Part shown: one piece after another, positions 1 through 10,260 of the stretch
Layout: every line of letters begins with the position of its first letter
Numbering within the stretch: the stretch's first letter is position 1
Source of the DNA: Metaphire vulgaris
Lineage: Eukaryota; Annelida; Clitellata; Crassiclitellata; Megascolecidae
Direction: 5' to 3'
DNA: 64,000 nucleotides
NCBI GenBank assembly: GCA_018105865.1
Contig: CM030868.1
Location: forward strand, 5,782,928-5,846,927
Notes under the pieces: model-generated
Seen by the model: the letters and a program-made list of their open reading frames with translations, nothing else
Database searches by the model: none
Told to the model about the DNA's origin: nothing
Made by a program: the position numbers and the translations under genes

Positions 1-161
1 AGGCTATAGACTGGTTAAGTTCGGTAAACGTATACATTCCAAAATGTGAAAAGGCTTCGAATTCTGTTGACGATAAAAGAGAAACCTTCAACTGTAGCGG
101 ATTTTAAAATACCATCCAAAACTTCTAAAAAGCAAGATCTCCGCTGTTAGTCTTTAAAATT

Positions 162-223
162 TCCGGGAATTTGAAATTTCCGGGGAAGGGCGATTTCCCC
201 GAAACGGCCTAGATTAAACACTG
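162..223 (+). repeat. CAGTGTTTAATC-type hAT-like MITE, right end only
   Basis: The end matches the right TIR of the family seen complete at 6660-6846 and 21744-21940: C/G-rich stretches, then cggcctagattaaacactg. The left part is not seen, so this is a truncated or diverged copy. Confidence 0.6.
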
Positions 224-770
224 GATCGACTGAACCGTTGACTCACTCCCTCTGATCTGTTTCGTTCATTGGACGACGACCTGGCACGAGAACTCCGGTA
301 GTTGAACATCGCTGAGACAGAATTCGGGCAAAACGTCCGCTAAATGCTGAACACGCTGTCAGATCGATGTCACCTCGGCGGCGCGGGAAACTTAGTTTTC
401 GAAAAGTAAATGCTATCAAAATTATAATTTGCCTGCCTGGGAGTAATTAATTGTTCCTCAAAATGTTAATCCGAGAAATAATAAACTTCCACTACGTGAA
501 TTTCTTTTCAGTGGCACAACAACAAACTTGACGATAGTGACGCGTTGCTAAGGCAACGTCGCGCGTCACGCTTGACTTCGCCCGCTGACTGACATGGGTG
601 CCAGTGTCATGCGAGTCTTTGTAAGTCGCTTTTTCAAAACAAGGTCCTGTGAGAGAGACTTAGGCCCTTCGGCCGCAAGAAAGGCGTATGCTTAGAAGAG
701 GCGCAAAGAAATGTTCTAGCGCATTTCTATGCGATTCTTAATTAGAAAGGGTTAGGGTTCGAATTATATG
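224..770. other. Intergenic, no gene recognised
   Basis: Mixed-composition DNA with no exon that resembles a known protein and no clear repeat pair. I see nothing specific in it. Confidence 0.5.
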
Positions 771-1062
771 CAGTGGCGTAGCCAGGATTCCAGAATAGGG
801 GGGGCATGTCGAAATTTTCTAGTGCTCGAGGGAGAAAGTCTTGAGCAAAAACGTTGTCTTGTTACGCTTCTGCGCTTTGGACTTCATTCGATCATTCTCA
901 GACTACCTAACCCTGCAAATTACTCAATGGCTTTGCACAAATTCCACTGTCGGGTCCCAGTCCAAATAGGGGCCGCCCCCCCCCGTGGGTACTGCGCCAA
1001 GGGTGCTATGGTTAGGGTTAAGGTCGGGCAAAAGTCAAGATTTCATAGATTGTTGTTGCCGT
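771..1062 (+). repeat. CAGTGGCGTAGCCAGG-type repeat, left end plus unclear body
   Basis: It starts with cagtggcgtagccaggatt followed by a G run, as in the complete copies at 12952-13255 and 15918-16151. The matching right inverted end was not found, so the boundary is approximate. Confidence 0.45.
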
Positions 1063-1507
1063 GAATCTAAAACGTGTCTTGCTTGACAGATTTTCTCAAT
1101 TGGTTATAAATCAAATAATTGCGCATTGATTTTTATGCTACGATTATATTAATGTAAAGCAACACAAACTAAATCCGCGTTGAAAAGTCAACCTGTTCTG
1201 AAGCCGCGGTATCTAACAAATGCATTCCTTGCTTGGGCTTACTATCTGAAATCGTTAACTTTGGCCTTGGTTCGTTTTGCTGAATTCGCTTTTAGTTATG
1301 GCAACTTCTTAGACGTAAAGAGTTCAATAGTGGAATCAAAGACGCAGCCTGACCACATCGTCTCTAGACAAACATCCAACGCTAGTATCCAAAGTGTGCA
1401 TCCTATAGGTTATTAGGTGTTTAAAGGTAAAGGTTCGCCCATACTTTTAAAAGTTTTTAAAGTGCACGACCTGTTAAATGACTCCTGCAAGGCATATGAC
1501 CCTATAT
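1063..1507. other. Intergenic, nothing recognised
   Basis: AT-leaning sequence with no recognisable gene or element. Confidence 0.4.
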
Positions 1508-1674
1508 TATATACACACATATATATATATATGTATGTATGCATAAATTGTAATATATATATATATAAATACCCTGCATATATATCGGATATATATATAT
1601 TATCGGATATATATATATATTATCGGATATATATATATATTATCGGATATATATATATTATATATATATATTAT

Positions 1675-1724
<50 letters not shown>
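1508..1724. repeat. AT microsatellite with interspersed TATCGG units
   Basis: Runs of (TA)n are interrupted five times by atcggatata units about 25-30 bp apart, then end in a pure 45-bp TA run. It is a compound minisatellite/microsatellite. The open frames across it (IYIYIY) are artefacts. Confidence 0.9.
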
Positions 1725-1726
<2 letters not shown>

Positions 1727-2197
1727 CCCATGCCTTGCAAGATTCATCTAACAGGTAGCAGTGCACTTTAAAAACTTTAAGACACATGGACAGGTTGCTT
1801 CGTATTTTGCCATTTGTGGCAATGGAGCATCCTTCTTCAGACCTCTATTAAGAAACACAACGTGGTCTCCCATCTCAATGGAGTTTCACTTTACCATTGG
1901 ACTAATACAGTCAGTCTTCGATTTTTAAGATTGATAATATTTTTAAAACATAAAAACAATCTGATATAGCAATTAGTTCTTCTGTTTAATATCGGATAAC
2001 ACACCATTGATTACATTACATTATACATTGCTGTATATTGCATTACATTACTGTAGATCAATATATTTAAGAATGTTCAGAATGTAACCTATACCAATGC
2101 CGTTAATTTAGAGTAGATTGTCACTGCTTTCTCTATACCCACGTTTTACCTTCGCAGCTTTAATGCTGCTATCAATTTATCGACGTCTAAGCGATGC
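1725..2197. other. Intergenic, AT-rich
   Basis: No gene seen. It contains a short tandem-like stretch around 2010-2060 with repeated cattacatta motifs. Confidence 0.4.
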
Positions 2198-2316
2198 ACG
2201 GCTCGGTTGGCCGCCGGCACCACGACTAGATCCCAGGATGGTCACCCATCCAAATACTAACCGCGCTCGACGTTGCTTAACTTCGGTTTTCTGACGTGAA
2301 CCGGTCGCACAACGCC
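2198..2316 (-). pseudogene. 5S rRNA-like sequence (pseudogene or 5S-derived SINE head)
   Basis: On the minus strand it contains the conserved eukaryotic 5S internal-control-region block, read as ccgaagttaagcaacgtcg, then agcgcggttagtatttgg, then atgggtgaccatcctggga. Length is near 119 bp. The 5' part (ggcgttgtgcgaccggtt...) differs from the usual GTCTACGGCCATACC start. It may be a divergent 5S gene, a pseudogene, or the head of a 5S-derived SINE (SINE3 class). No Pol III T-run is seen directly after it. Confidence 0.7.
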
Positions 2317-2477
2317 AATATTCTGGTTAAAAGACACTAAGTAGTCTGTCGAATTAATTATTAATGTCTAGATCAACTTGGAAAATCAATGACTAACGAA
2401 GGACCTCGTTGTAGTATCTTAGTATGAAGCAAACTTTAAACAGCATAACCATTATCATAGATTATAATTATGCGCAA

Positions 2478-2735
2478 CCAGGGCTACATTTCATTTTTTC
2501 ACCTCCAACACCCCTCACCCCAATATGAGACCGACATCCCTAACACACACACCCCCGAATTTGAGCCAGAGATGACCATTTTTGCTTATCAGAATATTTT
2601 AGGAAGAGACCATGGACAATCTGTTGAGCCTGGGATGACTTTTTTGCCTGTCAGACTTTTTCAGCAGGGTCCGACCTCCAGAATATACCGACAACCCCCC
2701 CCCCCCAAAATTGATAATCCTAGAAATAATCCTGT
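2478..2735 (+). repeat. CCTAGAAATAATCC-ended repeat (51762-51909 family), diverged copy
   Basis: Blocks such as gagccagagatgaccattttt, cagactttttcagcagggt and aattgataatcctagaaat are shared with 52183-52372 and, inverted, with 10722-10945. The sequence is C-rich on this strand. Confidence 0.5.
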
Positions 2736-2869
2736 GCGTAGCCATTATCGTATATTATTATATATCTTAATATCGCCACCTTCTGACCTTCATTGACATG
2801 TCAGCGTTGTCAGAGCGCTTTTGATTTTGGATTTTAAACCATGCGTACAGCGCTATATAAATTGTCCTG

Positions 2870-2870
<1 letters not shown>

Positions 2871-2943
<73 letters not shown>
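2871..2943. repeat. (AAT)n microsatellite
   Basis: About 24 uninterrupted AAT units. It ends 21 bp downstream of the UNC93-like stop codon and so may be transcribed in the 3' UTR on the minus strand. Confidence 0.95.
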
Positions 2944-2963
2944 TCATTCGTTCAACGTTTCCG

Positions 2964-3214
2964 CTACACAGACGCTGGTTCCCTGTCGCTGTCTAGTTGT
3001 CCGCCGCCGCCGCGCTTGGTCTTAATACTGAGCTCCATTGCGAAGTAGGCGACCAGCGCAAAAGCCATGAAGCCGGCCAAGATGGCGATCTTGACGTCGA
3101 CGCAGAGAAACTGAGCGTAACCGAGAGCGAGGCAGAGACCGAGGGCCTGGTACATCCGGAGACACGAGAACGAGGCTTCACGATGACGTCGGTCGAACAG
3201 CACTCCGCACAAAC
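2964..3214 (-). CDS. UNC93-like, last coding exon
   Basis: Acceptor gacgtcacag ends at 3215. The exon starts in phase 1 and gives SLCGVLFDRRHREASFSC, then two hydrophobic helices (ALGLCLALGYAQFLC; IAILAGFMAFALVAYF) and a basic-acidic tail ending in EPASV with a TAG-type stop. It matches the NALYGVLF...FLCVHVKLYILLG end of UNC93A. Length is 251 nt, exactly 2 plus 83 codons. A minus-strand frame here is the gene; the plus-strand frames are shadows. Confidence 0.9.
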
Positions 3215-6200
3215 CTGTGACGTCACAAGAGAGAGAGAAAAAAAACAGCGAACGGAATTCTGGGGCGCTTCGTTACAAGGGAAAGCTCGCGCTCTGGAGA
3301 GTACAGAATTATATTAGATACGACTTTGACGGGGGTTGCCATTTCACTGGCTTAGCCACGGAGCTGGGGGGGACGCCCCCTCCTCCATTCTGGCTGCTAC
3401 CGGTCGTGGAATTCTCGTAAAACTGTAGAGAATTTGTTTCTGCAGATCCGCCAAATACGTTATTACGAAGTTCTACTGTAGTATTTTTCATTTTGCAATT
3501 TGTTAAGAGTCGTCTTTACTTTGCAACATAAAGCGAAATAATCGACAGCCATCCTTGAAGACTACACGCCAGAGGGCAGCCAAAATGCCTGCATTCAGTG
3601 TTTTATACAGGCCTGTTAAGAGGGGAGATCCCCCAAACCCCCTCAAAATTCTCCCTCCAAAAAATCGCAGCACTAAATTTTTTCCATTGAACTGCGCCTC
3701 TACCCCTCAAGCCAAGTCAATCCCCCTCCCAAAGACCTGGAGTCTGGATAAAACACTGCAAGTTGCATTAACTGAATCCAGTCGAAATTTATCCGCCAAC
3801 CGTTTAGTTCTCTAGCGTCGAGTCTGTTTATCTTAATCTATCAGAAATCGCCGGCGGTCTTACGTACGTCGTGTTTAGACTGGGTCTGCCCTGTGGTGGA
3901 ACATTAAGCAGAACGCGTCCTGGCGTTGGGTAATCAATTTAATCGAAGACTGTGGCGGCGGTGGTGGTGGTGGGGGGGGGGCTCCAAGTCTACTTTATTT
4001 AGAAATCTATTTTGTCGGCAGTTTTAGTCGCATAAACCGATTTGTGTCGCTATAAGAATTAAGTGGCACCTTAATTTAAAAGCATTGCGGCGCCTTTGGG
4101 GAATAAAAGATCACAGATCTCACTGCAAAGTTCCGTCTGCCACAGAGCGTCCGTGATGCCCAGGAGTCCTGACGTCACGAAGATCAGCAGCACGTCATCG
4201 GCTGACGGTCGCCATAGATACAGCAGCGCCATGACGACCACATGCAGTGACGCGCCTGCGGATGAAAAAGGAACCCGACTCTCATCATGTTATCATACGC
4301 TGGAACGTTTTGTCAATTAACGAGAAAGCCTGTCGCAGATTAACATTGGCGTAGCCACGGGGGAAGGGCCGGATCCCCTATTTGGACTGAGGACGGGATG
4401 GCGTCTTATTGCTCGTCAACGTTTTGCATGTTTTATGTTTCGTAAAAAATTCCGATGCCCGCCCCCAATTCCGGGACCCTGGCTACGCCACTGTAGATTG
4501 ACGCAAGAAAACTTCTAAAGGTACTTCGCCGTCGCAAAAATCCAGTATCAGCCTTATTAAAGAAAATGAAAATTCCAGTAGCTCTGGATTAATGAACCGA
4601 ATAACATGGCTATCATCTGCGACTCGTAAAACCATTGAAATATCACTCATTGACATTCATATGCTACTCACAAGTACCCAATTCAAGGGGCGTAGTGACG
4701 GGGTGGGGTTATATCGGTATATATATATATCCCCCCAAAATAAGTCTACCTTAAAGTTTTCTATGTGATTTATGTGGTTTATAGTTAGCATTTGTACCCT
4801 CTCCCAAATATTTATGCCTCCCAACTCAAATTCCTGGCTACGCCTCTGACCCAAGTACCAGCAATCCTAGACTACTCTTTAATTAAAGACAAGTGTACCG
4901 TGCAATACACACTGGACGATTTCTGTACTCACCTGCTACCATTATCAAAGCCCTTGGCAGGTACTTCTGGAGGTACCCGATCGTAACAGAAGAGACCGAA
5001 GCACTTCCGGCAAAGCATATCATGACGTAACCTATCATGTGAACGCCGAGTGGACACGTGACGTAACCCTAACATACAAATCCAAAAAGTATCTCGTCAA
5101 AACGCTGAAACGTCCATGGGCGTCCGGAAGGGGTGCAAATCCAAATCTGCAAGGGGGTGAAATTGCACCCTCTGGAAAAATTGTGGAGTTATGAAAAAGG
5201 GTTAGGATTAGGCGCTCATCTCTGGTTTCGACGTAATCATGCACGCGCTGTTATAGTCTATACGCCTCCACGCAAATCATAGTCCACAGCAGTGTTTCTC
5301 CAACTGTGGGTCGCGACCCAAAAGTGGGTCGCAGGGCTCAGTCTAATGGGTCGCGGGGTAGCGCAAAATTAGATTCAGATGTGTCATTTTCAAACCAATA
5401 CCACGTAACCACAATGTCACAAGCCTTGAAAGTTGCAAGTAGACTTAGGGGTTTTAAGAAATTTATATGCCAGCTATCCTCCATGCACTCTTATATAAAA
5501 ATGATTAGGCCTTGATTTGTTCAATTTTAGTTGACAATAAGTTTGCTGGATCACGGCATGTTACAAAGTCGCTGAAGAGGGTCGCAGTTGCAAAAAGTTT
5601 GGGAAATCCTGGCCTATAGTATTAGTACTTTCTAAAACTTAACCTCATTTCGAAATAACGCAAGGAAAACGTATTCTAACCATTTTGCTCTGAAACTACG
5701 CTAACAATAGAGAATCTTTGGATGAAATGACTCGACCCATCGGTCAAGCAATTTTGCCATACTCATAGGATTGTTAAGACGCGTAACAAAGGTATGTTAC
5801 TGGCAACATTTAAAAAGTTAATTTTCTAGAAATTTCAATATCTATTTAGCCTATTTGGCAAAAAAATGAATAATTCTGTCTAATATATTTTCCATATTTT
5901 CTTTAGAATTGAATCAGAGCTTTTTGTTTTTTTAGTCAAAACTCAGAATATTCTTTTCAACTAACGGTCGCCAGATGGCCTAATGCATTTTAAAAAAACA
6001 TTACATGCCATGGTTAGGGTCGTAGCACGTTAAAACCCCCTGAAGTGGGCTGCGGTTCAAAAATGTTCGGAAAACCTTGGTTTAAACTCTAGACTCTAGA
6101 CTCCAGGCTGCAGAATAAAGTACTGCTGAAGTAGTGAGCATATTAACTAGATGAGGCATTTATCACATTGTATACTGCAAAGCTGTGTTGCTATTTGTTG

Positions 6201-6236
6201 ATACAAGTGATACAAAGACAAGAACATCTGTCTGCC

Positions 6237-6291
<55 letters not shown>

Positions 6292-9200
6292 ACATGTCTG
6301 TCTGTACATCTAGACTCCTAGAAACAGAGGCGGAGCTAGGGGCGGGGGTACATATGTCCCCGGGCGCCGAGGTAGAGGCCCAACATCGGGTTTAAGGTAG
6401 CGAGAAAAGCAAAAGAGAAGCAAACGAAAAACGCCAATAATTAATCTACACTTAACCGCGATGAGTGACGACCTTTTTGTGCATGTCAGGATTTTCGTGA
6501 AGTCGAGGGAGGGGTAGAGGGAGGGGTGCCATCAGTATGTTTTGTCCCCGGGCACCAAATACCCTAGCTCTGTCTCTGTTTAGAGAACGCTCCGAGTAAT
6601 ATTTTGCGTCAATACGGATTTCAGACGGGGGTCTGCCCTGCGACCCACATCATCTGGAACAGTGTTTAATCTAGACTTCTGGACTCCGGGGGAAACTGAA
6701 AAAGCGGGGGGGGGAACTGACAAAGCCGGGGGGAATTCTGCTAGGGGGCTGCTGTTAGTCCATGTAGTATGCCAAAATTTCCGGGGGTAAGTTTAAATTT
6801 CCGGGGAGGGCAATTCCCCCCAGGAAACGGCCTAGATTTAACACTGATCTGGAATTACAGGAATTTAGGCCGAAGACATTTTTTCTGATCAGAACTAGAC
6901 GAAGTAGCCCCCATCGAAATCAGGATCTGGTCCAGAAATTCAGTTTGGGAGGACGAGTTCCGTGTTCTGCGCCTCATTTTGTCCATTCATTGTGGATAAT
7001 GTATGGATGCGTGTTGGAAGCAGGGGCGCCACATATTATGGCAAGAGAGGGCACTTGCCCCATCTGGAAACTGCAAATACCATAATTATTTCACAGTGAA
7101 ATTTGAAACCCTTGCTAAAATATTAACCGTGACCATTGTGTTAAAATATTAAGGCTGAAAGTAATGATAATGATGATGATGATAATGATGATGATGACGA
7201 CGATGATGATGATGATGACGATGATGATGATGACAATGATGATGACGATGGTGGTGGTGATGATGATGATGACGATGATTGATTGATTGATTTATTTATT
7301 GATTAGTTGATTGATTGATTGTATTGCCACCATGAAGGCTGAAAGTGATGATGATGATGATGATGATGATGACGATGGTGGTGATGATGATGATGATGAT
7401 GATGATGGATGCGGATCTTTGACTGAGGGTTTACCTTTGTAAATTCTCCATAGACGAAGGCTTCCTGCATTCCGAGAAAAGCCATAAGCGGAACGCAGAG
7501 GATCAGTCGTCGGTCGCGATGCAGTCTGACGATGGCGCACATCTGACCGGCAAGACCGCGTTTCGACTGGTTGAATATCACGTCCAGTTTGTCGAGAAAC
7601 AACCCGATCACGACCATTCCGGTTGCGGACACGACCAGCAGGACGACGACCAAGACCACGACCGTCCCTTCGTAAAGACTGGCGTCCAGCGCTTCGATCA
7701 GACGCGCGTGACAGTATCCGGACCCGCAGACGGTTCCGTTATCCGGAAAACCGGAGGACTCCGTGTCCGAATCGGTTCCGTTGGTCGGACTTTTGACGTC
7801 CGCGTCGAAATCCCGATCGGTTTTTTCCGAACTTCTTCGACGATCGGCGAAGAAAGTGAAGATCGTCGACGATATCAGATTGCCGAAGATCTGCGCCATT
7901 TGAAGCATGAAGAGAAAATACCCGTTGAACAGCCCCACGATGTAATCGTGCTTTCTACCGGACACCGCGGCGTAGCTGACCGCAATGCTCGTCAGGTACG
8001 TTCCCTGGGCAACGAACAGCGTTGCCATGGTGAATCCAACGACGACGGTGGCCGGGAGGAGGGTGTAGAACGTGGCGCGTACGTTGGCGGCGGTGTAGAC
8101 GAGGTGTCCGGCGAGGGAGATGACGATCGCTCGCTTCGGTCGGATCCTCTGGACGACGCAGGTGGCGAAGACGCACCCGACCGCGAACGAGGCGCTCATG
8201 CAGGACAGGGCCGCCAGACCGAGACCTCCGCCGTGGTTGACGGTGCTCTGGAGGCTGCGAAGGGCGCAGAACGACGTGAAGACGAGCATGAACCCGATGC
8301 CAAGAACCAGGAGGTTGCGGACGTAGGTACAGCGCAGCCTCGCAGATTCCGTCGCGTCTTTAGAAGACAGAACAGAAGGTTTAACAGTTGCAATAATATT
8401 GTACTTCAGTTAGCTGGTAAGTCAATTTATATAGCGCAGACAGCAGTGGCGTAGTCAGGATTTCCCGGAAGGGGGGTTTGGTTTTTGGTTTTGACCGTGA
8501 CCAACTTCGAAAAATTCTTGACAACCAAAAAGGTCGTCACCGTGTTCACCGTGTTAATTCTATAGCCAAGTAGCCAAGGCGGGGGTTGACCCCAAAATCG
8601 CGTTCCAAAATAAAAATGCATAGCAACTCATTTTTTCGCCAGCCAATGGGAATTTTAACTCCCAAACTCCCCCCTTGGCTGCGCCACTAGAATAAACGCT
8701 GTATGAATCTGATTGTTTTCCATAGTTGTTTGTGAATTTTCACTATGATAATAAATAAAATGATAGTGATTTTGACGTAAACAGAACAGAAGTGTATTTC
8801 CAACTCAAAAAGTCAGAACATCATAGAACATTTTAAGCCTAGGAACAGTGTAGCATACAAGCCATGGAGAGATATGGATATGGGGAGAATTCATCAGCCC
8901 AGTGGCGGCTCTAGGATTTGGCAAGTGGGGGGGCCGTTGGGGGGGCAACTTCTAATGGGGGCCAACCATTTGTTGTTTAATGTATGTAGCATTAAGTATA
9001 GGGTCCCAACAGGGGCACTGTGGGGCAGGTACTCAATAGGGGGCACGGGCCCCCCGGTGGAGCCGCCACTGCATCAGCCCCCCTGCAACCCCCCAGTCTT
9101 AGATTCTCTCCACCCAAAATTGCGATAATGTAATTAAGATTAAGATAAAGCATTTCAGTGTGTAATGAGATAGCAATTTCTCACCGCCACCCGTCCATCT

Positions 9201-9851
9201 GAATTGCCATAAAGGATGATAAAGATACCAGATACCTTTCGCGTCGGTGTCATAGTCGGGAAGTACAGGTGAGAGATCGTCGGTGAGTCTCCTTCGCACC
9301 TGTGCCAGGGCCCTTGACAGCAGCGCTTGGCCACCGTTGGAACCGTCGCCGTCGTCGTCGTCGTTGTTGTCGGAGCCTCCCCTGGGGGGACTGATCCGGA
9401 TGAACGCCGGAGTCGTCGTCTCTTATTACAGATCCGAACGACGGACGGACAGTCGTCGCCTGACGTCGAGCTGCCCGTCGATCCGCGTCCGGATTTATCT
9501 CGGCGTTTGGCGGCGCTGGGTCCGTGACGGTTATCGGAGAGGAAGACGCCGTCGTCGTCATTGTTCAGGACACGATCCTCGCGCTTTGATCCTGTTGTTG
9601 TTGTTGTTGTTCTTGAGTTTCTTGAGAGTTCTGTCGGTTTTCTTCTTGGCGCCGGGGCGTGATCGGCGGCGTACCTGTCGGCCTCGCACCTGTCAATCTC
9701 GACATCGCTGTCTGCATCCAGGAGGCGCTGATCTTCGTCTTCATCGAGGTCGCACAGCCACGGAATAATGGAACGATCGCCGGACGAATCTAATTCGCGC
9801 TCTTTTTCCTCCGTCGTCGTCGTCGTCGTCGTCTGCCAAACCCGTTGCCAT

Positions 9852-9887
<36 letters not shown>

Positions 9888-10185
9888 GTCCAGATGCCGT
9901 TGCCATCGGCAACGAAAGTGACGTCATCGCGCGGTCGTGATTCGATTCGACGTCGATATCCTGTGGCGTTCCTTTTCCAGGCGATCTAAAGACGCCGTCT
10001 GGACCGGCGGATGGCTTGTTTCCATCGGCGGTCGACGGTTGGTCGCACCACCTTCCGGACGAGCACTCGATGGTCACCAGGTTCGTGACCTTGACGTCGC
10101 AACGACCTTCGAGGTGGTCGGGCAGAGAAGAAAGCCCGTTCTTGGAAACGCGCGCTAACTGCTTTACATCGTCTGATTCAGACAT
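2964..10185 (-). CDS. UNC93-like multipass membrane protein, whole gene span
   Basis: Split gene of the UNC93 family (major facilitator fold). Coding parts, 5' to 3': 10185-9236 (N-terminal tail, uncertain), 8357-7435, 5068-4933, 4255-4124, 3214-2964. The last four introns have GT-AG ends and compatible phases (1,0,1,1). Family hallmarks are visible in order: RNLLVLGIGFMLVFTSF, LQSTVNHGGGLGLAALS, CPLGVHMIGYVMICF, GITDALWQTELCSLCGVLF, and FLCVDVKIAILAG. These match the layout of human UNC93A well. Related proteins are Drosophila CG4928, C. elegans unc-93 (K+ channel regulator) and UNC93B1 (Toll-like-receptor chaperone). It lacks evidence for the UNC93B1-specific tail, so UNC93A-like is the better guess. 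It probably lies in the plasma or endosomal membrane. Substrate is unknown. Repeats fill the introns. Confidence 0.9.
3596..3758 (+). repeat. CAGTGTTTTAT-type hAT-like MITE
   Basis: TIRs are cagtgttttatacaggcct on the left and gagtctggataaaacactg on the right. It is 163 bp with a C-rich centre (caaaccccctcaaaattctc). A second copy in the opposite orientation lies at 19995-20170 and has a perfect 8-bp target duplication. It sits in the last UNC93-like intron. Confidence 0.8.
3759..4123. other. Intron of the UNC93-like gene
   Basis: No element recognised except a short GGT/G-rich run at 3955-3980. Confidence 0.5.
4124..4255 (-). CDS. UNC93-like exon with GITDALWQTEL motif
   Basis: Acceptor tcatccgcag lies above 4255 and donor gtgaga below 4124. 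The 132-nt exon starts and ends in phase 1. It encodes one hydrophobic helix (SLHVVVMALLYLW), the RPSADD loop, a second helix (VLLIFVTSGLLG) and ITDALWQTELC, the most conserved UNC93 signature (compare GVADAVWQTQ in human UNC93A). Confidence 0.92.
4345..4493 (+). repeat. GGCGTAGCCA-type hAT-like MITE
   Basis: Inverted ends ttggcgtagccacggggg and ccctggctacgccactg enclose about 150 bp. It belongs to the same family as 12952-13255 and 15918-16151. No clear target duplication. Confidence 0.7.
4687..4848 (-). repeat. GGGGCGTAG/GGTATA-type MITE
   Basis: Ends are aggggcgtagtgacgggg and attcctggctacgcctctg. The centre has atatcggtatatat and cttaaagttttctatgtgat, shared with 26335-26523, 46671-46848 and 47063-47241. 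Confidence 0.7.
4933..5068 (-). CDS. UNC93-like exon with CPLGVHMIGYVMICF
   Basis: Acceptor tatgttag lies above 5068 and donor gtgagt below 4933. Phase is 0 to 1 (136 nt). It encodes GYVTCPLGVHMIGYVMICF, matching SYVTCTLGIQFVGYVMICF of human UNC93A, then a helix/loop ending YLQKYLPRALIMVAG that leads into the next exon. No reading frame of this exon is long enough to stand out alone; it was found by splice phase and family match. Confidence 0.9.
5290..5611 (+). repeat. hAT-like element with GTGGGTCGCGACCC hairpin ends
   Basis: The left end cagtgtttctccaactgtgg is followed by tcgcgacccaaaagtgggtc. The right end is gttgcaaaaagtttgggaaa then tcctg. It is about 320 bp. The flanks gtccacag and gcctatag are only 5/8 alike. 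A related end lies at 6003-6083. Confidence 0.7.
6225..6312. repeat. (TCTG)n microsatellite
   Basis: About 17 CTGT units with one interruption (tacatg). Confidence 0.95.
6324..6578 (+). repeat. CAGAGGCGGAGCTAGG TIR element
   Basis: Inverted ends cagaggcggagctagggg and ccctagctctgtctctg. About 255 bp, internal sequence unrelated to the other families. Confidence 0.65.
6660..6846 (+). repeat. CAGTGTTTAATC-type hAT-like MITE, complete
   Basis: TIRs are cagtgtttaatctagact and gcctagatttaacactg. It is flanked by a perfect 8-bp duplication, atctggaa, at 6652-6659 and 6847-6854. An 8-bp duplication plus CAG...CTG ends is typical of hAT transposons. Confidence 0.9.
7165..7409. repeat. (GAT)n microsatellites, two blocks
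   Basis: Blocks at 7165-7280 and 7345-7409 are separated by a short duplicated segment (accatgaaggctgaaagt is near-repeated from 7146). They lie 26 bp inside the intron from the exon donor at 7434. The His-run frame on the minus strand is intronic read-through. Confidence 0.9.
7435..8357 (-). CDS. UNC93-like, large central exon
   Basis: Acceptor tctgtcttctaaag lies above 8357 and donor gtaaac below 7435. 923 nt, phase 1 to 0, 307 codons. It encodes seven or eight hydrophobic segments in order, starting RNLLVLGIGFMLVFTSFCAL, then GLAALSCMSASFAVGCVF, a TLLPATVVVGFTMATLFVAQ helix, LFNGYFLFMLQMAQIFGNLI, a long hydrophilic loop with two Asn-Gly-Thr sites and paired Cys, a Val-rich helix (GTVVVLVVVLLVVSATG), and LHRDRRLILCVPLMAFLGMQ. 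QGTYLTSIA matches QCTYLT of UNC93A. GC and CpG content are clearly above the flanking introns. Plus-strand frames here are shadows. Confidence 0.93.
8444..8690 (+). repeat. CAGTGGCGTAG-type MITE
   Basis: Ends are cagtggcgtagtcaggattt and cccttggctgcgccactag. It lies in the intron upstream of the large UNC93-like exon. Confidence 0.75.
8900..9071 (-). repeat. CAGTGGCGGCTC MITE (family A), complete
   Basis: TIRs are cagtggcggctctagga and ggtggagccgccactg. 172 bp, flanked by the perfect 8-bp duplication catcagcc (8892-8899, 9072-9079). Confidence 0.95.
9236..9422 (-). CDS. UNC93-like, cytoplasmic N-terminal region, 3' part
   Basis: The reading frame ending at donor aaag/gtatct encodes an Asp-rich stretch then GGQALLSRALAQVRRRLTDD and LSPVLPDYDTDAK. 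It joins in phase 1 to the next exon to give DAKDATESARLRCTYVRNLL. It is open only up to 9422, where two stops occur. The frame just upstream is displaced by one base, and a run of six G (six C on the coding strand) at 9385-9390 is the likely place of a missing base. Confidence 0.7.
9391..10185 (-). CDS. UNC93-like, probable N-terminal coding region (frame-slipped)
   Basis: From ATG at 10185 (A at -3) one frame reads MSESDDVKQLARVSKNG and continues to a poly-Val run made by (GTC)n. A second frame, displaced by one base, reads EEKERELDSSGDRSIIPW, then LCDLDEDEDQRLLDADSDVE. Both look protein-like (acidic, charged), unlike the third frame. The slips fall at trinucleotide and homopolymer runs, so assembly error or a real splice are both possible. 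A hydrophilic N-terminal tail before the first helix is normal for invertebrate UNC93 proteins. The precise start is not certain. Confidence 0.45.
9815..9887. repeat. (GTC)n / (GAC)n inverted microsatellite pair
   Basis: About 8 TCG units (9811-9831) face about 12 GAC units (9854-9889) across 20 bp. They could form a hairpin and lie inside the proposed N-terminal coding region. Confidence 0.85.
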
Positions 10186-10260
10186 TTCTCAAACTCGTTC
10201 AGACTATTTGACTATTAGCAAATAGTTAGATCATATAAAACGTATTCGTCTTCAGTTCGA

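Noticed and set aside
3555..3815. 86-codon Pro/Lys-rich frame
   Set aside because: It is the interior of a CAGTGTTTTAT MITE, repeated at 19995-20170.
6168..6395. Cys-Leu-Ser-Val repeat peptide
   Set aside because: It is a (TCTG)n microsatellite, not a Cys-rich secreted protein.
7303..7434. Poly-His extension of the UNC93-like frame
   Set aside because: It runs past a good donor (gtaaac) into the intronic (GAT)n tract; the next exon at 5068 fits in phase.
7519..8454. Plus-strand frame of 311 codons
   Set aside because: It is the complement of the UNC93-like exon. The minus strand has the family motifs, helices and splice sites; this frame is Asp/Arg/Gly-rich by mirror composition.
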